From: Bacillota bacterium
GTDB lineage: Bacteria; Bacillota; UBA994
Length of the DNA stretch: 18,384 nucleotides
NCBI GenBank assembly: GCA_018725275.1
Contig: QLUC01000018.1
Span: 1 to 18,384 of the forward strand
Direction of reading: 5' to 3'
The notes beneath the pieces are model-generated. The model ran no database searches, had not been told where the DNA came from, and saw only the letters and a list, made by a program, of their open reading frames with translations. A program made the position numbers and the translations under genes. Below, one piece after another: positions 13,803-18,384 of this stretch (position 1 is the stretch's first letter; each line of letters starts with the position of its first letter).

Positions 13803-13849
13803 CCCCAAAACCGGGGCTGAGATAGGGGAAGTAAGGAGGCTAATCGCCT
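13803..13849 (+). promoter_or_regulatory. rpsD-rpoA spacer with small hairpins around the rpoA binding site
   Basis: CCCC (13803-13806) can pair with GGGG at 13813-13816 or with GGGG at 13825-13828. Nearer the gene, AGGC (13837-13840) can pair with GCCT (13846-13849), tying up part of the Shine-Dalgarno AAGGAGG (13833-13839) and looping out the rather long 12-nt spacer before the ATG. The stems are short, so a regulatory role is only a possibility. Confidence 0.25.
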
Positions 13850-13851
13850 AT

Positions 13852-14799
13852 ATGTTAGAATTGGCAATGGAAAAACCAAGGGTGACACGCCAGGAAGGGA
13901 CCACCACCTATGGCAGGTTTGTTATCGAGCCGCTGCAACGCGGCTATGGTACCACGTTAGGCAATGCCTTGCGCCGGATATTGCTTTCTTCTCTGCCCGG
14001 GGCTGCGGTCACCTCCATCAAGATTGAAGGCGTGATGCATGAGTTTTCGACCGTGCCCGGCGTCGTCGAGGACGTCACGGACATCGTGCTGAACATCAAG
14101 GAATTACGCCTGCATATTCACTCCTCGGGGGAGAAGATTCTCCGCATCGAAAAGACGGGTGAGGGCGTAGTAACGGCGGCCGACATCAAGACCGGTTCCG
14201 ATGTAGATGTCCTCAACCCCTCCCTCGTCATCGCCACTCTGGACAAAGACGCGCGGCTCTTTATGGAGCTTACGGCCAACGCTGGTCGTGGCTACAGCCC
14301 CGCCGAGCGCAACAAGAAGCATCACCAGCCAATCGGCGTCATCCCTGTGGACTCGGTGTTTACGCCGGTCACGAGGGTGAACTACACTGTGGAGAACACG
14401 CGCGTCGGTCAACATACCGACTATGATAAGCTTATTCTCGAAGTGTCGACCGATGGCAGCCTTAGCCCGGAGGAAGCCGTCAGCGTAGGAGCCAAGATCA
14501 TGAGCGATCTCTTGCATCTTTTCGTGTCTTTGACCGAGAAGGCTGAGTCCACCAAGACCTTGGTGGATAGAGCCGAGAACAGCAAAGAGCGCCTGATGGA
14601 GATGACCATTGAGGAGCTTGATCTGTCCGTTCGTTCTTTCAACTGTTTGAAGCGGGCCGGCATCAACACCGTGCATGACCTCACGAGCAGAACCGAAGAC
14701 GAAATGATGAAGGTACGCAACCTCGGCAAGAAGTCGCTAGAGGAAGTACAGCACAAGCTGGCTGATCTTGGGCTGTATCTTACTAAAGCTGAAGAGTAA
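13852..14799 (+). CDS. rpoA: DNA-directed RNA polymerase subunit alpha
   Basis: At 315 aa this is a full-length alpha subunit, which dimerises to seed RNA polymerase assembly. The N-terminal domain carries GNALRRILLSSLPGAAVTSI (37-56) and EFSTVPGVVEDVTDI. The C-terminal domain (about 250-312) holds the UP-element-binding residues R261, N264 and C265 in LSVRSFNCLK, and G292/K294 in LGKKSLEE, matching R265, N268, C269, G296 and K298 of E. coli. The start at 13852 uses AAGGAGG 12 bases upstream; an ATG five codons later is possible but less likely. Confidence 0.98.
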   Translation: MLELAMEKPRVTRQEGTTTYGRFVIEPLQRGYGTTLGNALRRILLSSLPGAAVTSIKIEGVMHEFSTVPGVVEDVTDIVLNIKELRLHIHSSGEKILRIEKTGEGVVTAADIKTGSDVDVLNPSLVIATLDKDARLFMELTANAGRGYSPAERNKKHHQPIGVIPVDSVFTPVTRVNYTVENTRVGQHTDYDKLILEVSTDGSLSPEEAVSVGAKIMSDLLHLFVSLTEKAESTKTLVDRAENSKERLMEMTIEELDLSVRSFNCLKRAGINTVHDLTSRTEDEMMKVRNLGKKSLEEVQHKLADLGLYLTKAEE

Positions 14800-14811
14800 G
14801 GGGGGAATGAC

Positions 14812-15153
14812 ATGTCTAACCGCAAATTAGGGCGCAGAACCAATCACCGTCGCGCCTTGCTACGCAACTTGACCACATCGCTCTTGCGCCTCGGTCGCAT
14901 GGAAACGACTGAGACGCGCGCCAGCGAAGTGCAGCGCATCAGCGAAAAAATGATAACCCTCGGCAAGAGAGGGGATCTCCATGCCCGCCGCCAAGCCCTG
15001 TCATATATTTTCGACGAAGATGTGGTGACCAAGCTCTTTGTTGAGATTGCGCCAAAGTATAAGGACCGCGAGGGTGGCTACACTCGCATCATGAAGACAG
15101 GCGTGCGCCGCGGCGATGCGGCACCGCAGGCCATTATTGAGCTGGTGGAGTAA
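14812..15153 (+). CDS. rplQ: 50S ribosomal protein L17
   Basis: At 113 aa this is the short, typical Bacillota L17, located near the tunnel exit. KLGRRTNHRRALLRNLTTSL is the family opening, and the end GGYTRIMKTGVRRGDAAPQA is canonical. AAGGGGGG precedes the ATG, 12 nt after rpoA. Its last codons form the left arm of the terminator hairpin, and its stop codon lies in the loop. Confidence 0.98.
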   Translation: MSNRKLGRRTNHRRALLRNLTTSLLRLGRMETTETRASEVQRISEKMITLGKRGDLHARRQALSYIFDEDVVTKLFVEIAPKYKDREGGYTRIMKTGVRRGDAAPQAIIELVE

Positions 15154-15171
15154 CCCCACCAGCTTTTTTTT
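15140..15171 (+). terminator. Intrinsic terminator of the superoperon, overlapping the rplQ stop
   Basis: AGCTGGTGG (15140-15148) pairs perfectly with CCACCAGCT (15156-15164) around a seven-base loop containing the TAA stop (15151-15153). Eight consecutive T (15164-15171) follow. This is a textbook rho-independent terminator and the only one in the window with a full U-tract. Confidence 0.92.
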
Positions 15172-15201
15172 CGTTCATGACCGGCGTGGCTTCATTCCCT
15201 T

Positions 15202-15210
15202 GGGAGGTGA
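15202..15210 (+). promoter_or_regulatory. ecfA1 ribosome binding site, which selects a TTG start
   Basis: GGGAGGTGA lies about five to eight bases before TTG 15215. The frame is open upstream into the rplQ terminator, but only the TTG start gives a normal EcfA1 N-terminus. Confidence 0.7.
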
Positions 15211-15214
15211 ACAC

Positions 15215-16048
15215 TTGGATATACTAGATATCGCCGATTTGCATCATATTTATCGCGGCCACGAGGGCGAGACCATCGCCCTCGCGGGCGTCGATTTAGT
15301 GGTCAGCGAGGGTGAGTTCGTCGCCGTCATCGGGCGTAACGGCTCCGGTAAAAGTACCCTGGCGAAGCACTTTAACGCCATCCTCCTGCCCGGGGGCGGT
15401 CGTGTGTTGGTCGCCGGTCTCGACACGCGCGAAGAAGCTTTGCTTTGGTCCGTGCGGCAGATGGTGGGCATGGTGTTTCAACACCCCGACAACCAGATTG
15501 TTGCCACCGTGGTGGAGGAAGATGTGGCTTTCGGCCCGGAGAACCTCGGCGTACCCACGGCGGAGATAATCGAACGGGTGGACGCCTCACTCAGGCAGGT
15601 GAACATGGAGGACTATCGCACCCATGCTCCGCATCTTTTGTCGGGTGGCCAAAAGCAGCGAGTGGCCATTGCCGGCATCTTGGCCATGCGCCCTCGCCTC
15701 ATTGTCCTCGACGAAGCCACCGCCATGCTCGACCCCATCGGACGCTCTGAGGTCATGAGCACCATTCTCCGCCTTAATCGCGAAGAAGGCATGACGGCAG
15801 TCCTCATCACCCATCACATGGATGAGGCGGTCAAGGCCAACCGGGTGGTGGTCATTGACCAGGGGCAAGTAGTGCTCTCGGGCACGCCGGCCGAGGTCTT
15901 TAGTCAGTATAAGTTGCTCGAGGCGCTGGGTCTTGATGTGCCGGTGGCGGCCAAGCTCAGCATCTTGCTCGCCGAAAGCGGTTTACCTCTCCCTGCGCAT
16001 ATTTTGACGGCCGAGCAATTGGTGGACGAACTGTGCCGATTAAATTAG
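15215..16048 (+). CDS. ecfA1: Energy-coupling factor transporter ATPase EcfA1
   Basis: From TTG 15215 the protein is 277 aa. It is one of two ATPases that drive ECF-type importers of vitamins and metal ions at the cytoplasmic membrane. Visible parts are Walker A GRNGSGKST (40-48), Q-loop Q89, signature LSGGQ (142-146), Walker B LIVLDE (162-167) continuing ATAMLDP, which is typical of the EcfA1 type, and the switch histidine H200. The older name is CbiO. It overlaps ecfA2 by 16 nt. The gene lies after a strong terminator with no obvious promoter in the 43 nt between, so its transcription is unexplained. Confidence 0.95.
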   Translation: MDILDIADLHHIYRGHEGETIALAGVDLVVSEGEFVAVIGRNGSGKSTLAKHFNAILLPGGGRVLVAGLDTREEALLWSVRQMVGMVFQHPDNQIVATVVEEDVAFGPENLGVPTAEIIERVDASLRQVNMEDYRTHAPHLLSGGQKQRVAIAGILAMRPRLIVLDEATAMLDPIGRSEVMSTILRLNREEGMTAVLITHHMDEAVKANRVVVIDQGQVVLSGTPAEVFSQYKLLEALGLDVPVAAKLSILLAESGLPLPAHILTAEQLVDELCRLN

Positions 16049-16896
16049 AGCAAGTAGATTTTGTCTATGCGGGGGGCAGCCCCTTTGAACGCGCCGCCCT
16101 TAAGGGCATCAACCTCTCCTTCCTTGATGGTGAATTTGTCGGCATTATCGGCCAGACCGGCTCGGGTAAATCCACCTTGGTGCAGATGCTCAATGGGCTC
16201 TTAAAGCCCACTCGAGGCACCGTCACCGTCAATGGCTTGGTGACCACCGCCAAGGGAGTCAAGCTCAAGAGCTTGCGCCAGGAAGTAGGCTTAGTCTTCC
16301 AGTTTGCCGAGTACCAACTTTTCGCTGAAACAGTGGCGGCGGACGTGGCCTTTGGGCCGGAGAACCAAGGCGTGCCGGCCTCTGAGATCGCCGAGCGCGT
16401 CGATCAGGCGCTGCTGAATGTGGGGTTACCCCTGGAAATAAAGGAGCGCTCGCCTTTTGAATTGTCCGGCGGGCAGATGCGCCGCGTCGCCATCGCCGGC
16501 GTCTTGGCGATGAACCCCAAGGTGCTCATCCTCGATGAGCCCACCGCGGGGCTTGACCCCCGGGGACGAGATGAGATACTAAGCCGCATTAGGGAGCTGC
16601 ACCGGCAGAGGGGCATCACCGTCATCTTGGTTTCGCACAGTATGGAAGATGTCGCGCGCCTCGTCGACCGCTTGGTGGTCATCCATGGCGGGCAGATTGT
16701 CTATGACGCCACGCCGCGCGAGGTTTTTGCCCATGGGTCCAGCCTTAAAACATACGGCTTAGGCGTGCCTCAAGCCACCGAGGTGCTCGGGTTGTTAAAA
16801 GCCAAAGGATGGGCGGTGCCCGAAGTGGCCCTCACCCTAGATGAGGCCAGGCAGGCCATAGTCCGGGCCTATCAGCTGAGGAGGGAGCTAGCGTGA
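16033..16896 (+). CDS. ecfA2: Energy-coupling factor transporter ATPase EcfA2
   Basis: At 287 aa this is the partner ATPase that forms a heterodimer with EcfA1. Walker A is GQTGSGKST (40-48), Q-loop Q90, signature LSGGQ (144-148), Walker B VLILDE (164-169) followed by PTAGLDP, which marks the EcfA2 type, and the switch histidine is H202. The GTG start lies inside ecfA1, 16 nt before its end, and has only a weak binding site (GGTGG), so translation is likely coupled to give equal amounts of both subunits. The end overlaps ecfT by four bases. Confidence 0.95.
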   Translation: MPIKLEQVDFVYAGGSPFERAALKGINLSFLDGEFVGIIGQTGSGKSTLVQMLNGLLKPTRGTVTVNGLVTTAKGVKLKSLRQEVGLVFQFAEYQLFAETVAADVAFGPENQGVPASEIAERVDQALLNVGLPLEIKERSPFELSGGQMRRVAIAGVLAMNPKVLILDEPTAGLDPRGRDEILSRIRELHRQRGITVILVSHSMEDVARLVDRLVVIHGGQIVYDATPREVFAHGSSLKTYGLGVPQATEVLGLLKAKGWAVPEVALTLDEARQAIVRAYQLRRELA

Positions 16897-17705
16897 GCAT
16901 GATGCAACAAATTACGCTCGGCCAGTACCTCCCCGGTAAGAGTGTGGTCCACCGGCTCGACCCACGCACCAAGCTCCTCATGGCCTTTGGCTTTATCATG
17001 GTGCTCTTTATCATTACCGCTGGTTGGGTGGAATATGGCATCTTGGGGCTGGCGGCGCTACTTATCATCTACACCGCCAAGTTGCCTTTAGGCATGGTGC
17101 TGAGGGGGCTTCGCCCCATCCTCATCATCCTCTCTTTGACCATTGTCCTGCATATCTTTAGCACCCGCACCGGCACCTTGCTCTTTAGGCTGTGGTTTCT
17201 CGAGGTTTACTCCGGCGGTGTCAATCAAGGCTTCCTCTTGGCCGCGCGCCTGGTGCTCCTGGTCCTGTCCACCTCGGTGTTGACCTTGACCACCTCACCC
17301 ATTGCCCTCACCGACGCCATAGAATTTGTCTTAAAGCCATTTAAGAGGATAGGCTTGCCCGCGCATGAATTGGCCATGATGATGACCATCGCCCTGCGTT
17401 TTATTCCGACCCTCATTGAAGAAGCCGAGAGAATCATGAAGGCCCAGCTCGCGCGCGGGGCAGATTTTGAGAGCGGGGGTTTAATAAAAAGAGCCAAAAG
17501 CCTTCTGCCGCTCTTGGTGCCGCTCTTTATCTCCGCTTTTCGGCGGGCGGATGAGCTCGCCATGGCCATGGAGGCCCGTTGTTACCGCGGTGGCGACGGC
17601 CGCACCAAGTTCAAGGTGCTCCGCTATACCAAGCTTGATTTCTACGCCTGGACCTGTTTTGTGGCAGTTTCGGCCCTCGCCTTCTATGTGAGCTACGCTC
17701 TATGA
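16893..17705 (+). CDS. ecfT: Energy-coupling factor transporter transmembrane protein EcfT
   Basis: At 270 aa this is the membrane scaffold joining the two ATPases to a substrate-binding S component. RLDPRTKLL near the N-terminus, several hydrophobic segments (about 28-62, 72-90, 112-135, 250-268) and two Ala-Arg motifs on the coupling helices (A187-R188-G189 and A228-R229-C230) fit the family. The GTG start overlaps the ecfA2 stop (GTGA) and follows GGAGGGAG; ATGs two and three codons later are possible alternatives. No S component is encoded nearby, as expected of a shared (group II) ECF module. Confidence 0.94.
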   Translation: MSMMQQITLGQYLPGKSVVHRLDPRTKLLMAFGFIMVLFIITAGWVEYGILGLAALLIIYTAKLPLGMVLRGLRPILIILSLTIVLHIFSTRTGTLLFRLWFLEVYSGGVNQGFLLAARLVLLVLSTSVLTLTTSPIALTDAIEFVLKPFKRIGLPAHELAMMMTIALRFIPTLIEEAERIMKAQLARGADFESGGLIKRAKSLLPLLVPLFISAFRRADELAMAMEARCYRGGDGRTKFKVLRYTKLDFYAWTCFVAVSALAFYVSYAL

Positions 17706-18384
17706 ACCTCAAGTTGACCTTGGAATATGACGGCACGGACTTTTGCGGCTGGCAGGAGCAGATGGGGCAGCGGAGCGTGCAGGGCACAGTGGCACTGGCC
17801 ATTGCCCGCCTTACCGGTCAAAACATCAAGCTGCATGGCGCAGGCCGCACCGATGCCGGGGTGCATGCCCTAGGGCAGGTGGCCAACTGCGTGGTCAAGA
17901 CGCAAATTCCCCCCGAGAAGTTTGCCAAAGCCCTAAACCCCCTGCTCCCCCCCGATGTGAAAGTGCTCACTTCCGAGGTCGTGGCCGAAGAATGGCACGC
18001 CCGTTTCAGCGCCAAGGGCAAGCTTTATAGTTACCACCTGCTCCTCTCCGATAGACCTCGCCCCCTCCTTCGGCATCGCGCCCTCCGTGTGGGAGCGAGC
18101 TTTGATTTAGAAAAAGTGGAGCAGGCCATCTCCCTCTTCCTCGGGCGGCATGACTTTGCCCCCTTTGCGGCGAAGGGAAGTAGCGCCAAGAGCACCGTGC
18201 GCACCATCACCCAGGCCGAGCTGCTGCGGCAAGGCGAAGAATGCCAGTTGCTGTTGGCGGCCGATGGTTTTCTTTACCACATGGTGCGCATGATAGTGGG
18301 CGAACTTGTGGCCGTCGCCCGTGGCAGCGTTACCCTAGAAGAAGTGGCGGCCACCCTCTCCACCGCAGAGCGCCGACACCCGCC
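17702..18384 (+). CDS. truA: tRNA pseudouridine(38-40) synthase TruA (3' end beyond the window)
   Basis: The frame runs open from ATG 17702 to the window end (227 codons), so the gene is cut off near its C-terminus. TruA makes pseudouridine at positions 38-40 of tRNA anticodon arms. The start MNLKLTLEYDGTDFCGWQ and the catalytic motif GRTDAGVHA with Asp51 are diagnostic; later FLYHMVRMIVGELVAVARG is the usual C-terminal block. The ATG overlaps the ecfT stop (ATGA). In Bacillota truA is commonly followed by rplM-rpsI, which would lie just outside. Confidence 0.95.
   Translation, partial: MNLKLTLEYDGTDFCGWQEQMGQRSVQGTVALAIARLTGQNIKLHGAGRTDAGVHALGQVANCVVKTQIPPEKFAKALNPLLPPDVKVLTSEVVAEEWHARFSAKGKLYSYHLLLSDRPRPLLRHRALRVGASFDLEKVEQAISLFLGRHDFAPFAAKGSSAKSTVRTITQAELLRQGEECQLLLAADGFLYHMVRMIVGELVAVARGSVTLEEVAATLSTAERRHP

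Noticed and set aside
14104..14676. A 190-codon minus-strand open frame opposite rpoA.
   Set aside because: Antisense to a complete alpha subunit, with no binding site or motifs of its own.
1..18384. Looked for a novel system: mobile elements, CRISPR repeats, phage or defence genes, tRNA genes, inverted repeats of insertion sequences, unknown genes.
   Set aside because: All coding space is accounted for by highly conserved housekeeping genes in standard order, and no spacer exceeds 110 nt.

Overview
The window is one strand-consistent block of 36 genes, all on the + strand: the S10-spc-alpha ribosomal protein superoperon, the 3' tip of tuf before it, and the ecfA1-ecfA2-ecfT-truA cluster after it. 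The organism is almost certainly a Bacillota (Firmicutes) bacterium of clostridial rather than bacillus type. The basis is the unbroken S10-spc-alpha order with secY-adk-map-infA-rpmJ inside it, the ECF transporter core and truA directly after rplQ, a zinc-type (four-Cys) adenylate kinase, zinc-type S14, S4, L36 and L24, strong AAGGAGG-type ribosome binding sites, and frequent GTG and TTG starts. Base composition is moderately GC-rich by eye. I cannot name a genus.

Layout: tuf 3' end (1-65); a 110-nt leader with hairpins (66-175); S10 cluster rpsJ-rplC-rplD-rplW-rplB-rpsS-rplV-rpsC-rplP-rpmC-rpsQ (176-5219); spc cluster rplN-rplX-rplE-rpsN-rpsH-rplF-rplR-rpsE-rpmD-rplO-secY (5248-10540); adk-map-infA-rpmJ (10548-12331); alpha cluster rpsM-rpsK-rpsD-rpoA-rplQ (12366-15153); an intrinsic terminator that overlaps the rplQ stop codon (15140-15171); ecfA1-ecfA2-ecfT-truA (15215 to the window end, truA cut off). 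No gap exceeds 110 nt, so there is no long stretch without a gene. Several junctions overlap (rplD/rplW, rplP/rpmC, rpmD/rplO, adk/map, ecfA1/ecfA2, ecfA2/ecfT, ecfT/truA), which suggests translational coupling.

The genes jointly build the translation and export machinery: ribosomal proteins of both subunits, IF1, the RNA polymerase alpha subunit, the SecY channel, methionine aminopeptidase for N-terminal processing and adenylate kinase for nucleotide balance. The last genes encode the shared energising module of an ECF vitamin/metal importer and a tRNA pseudouridine synthase.

I found no mobile element, CRISPR array, tRNA, rRNA, phage gene or unknown gene, and no evidence of a novel system. 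What deserves a second look is small-scale: leader hairpins before rpsJ and rplC, the compact terminator in rplQ, the lack of a visible promoter for the ECF genes, nested ATG/GTG starts at rpsN, and unusual residues in normally conserved loops of S5, L3 and S10.
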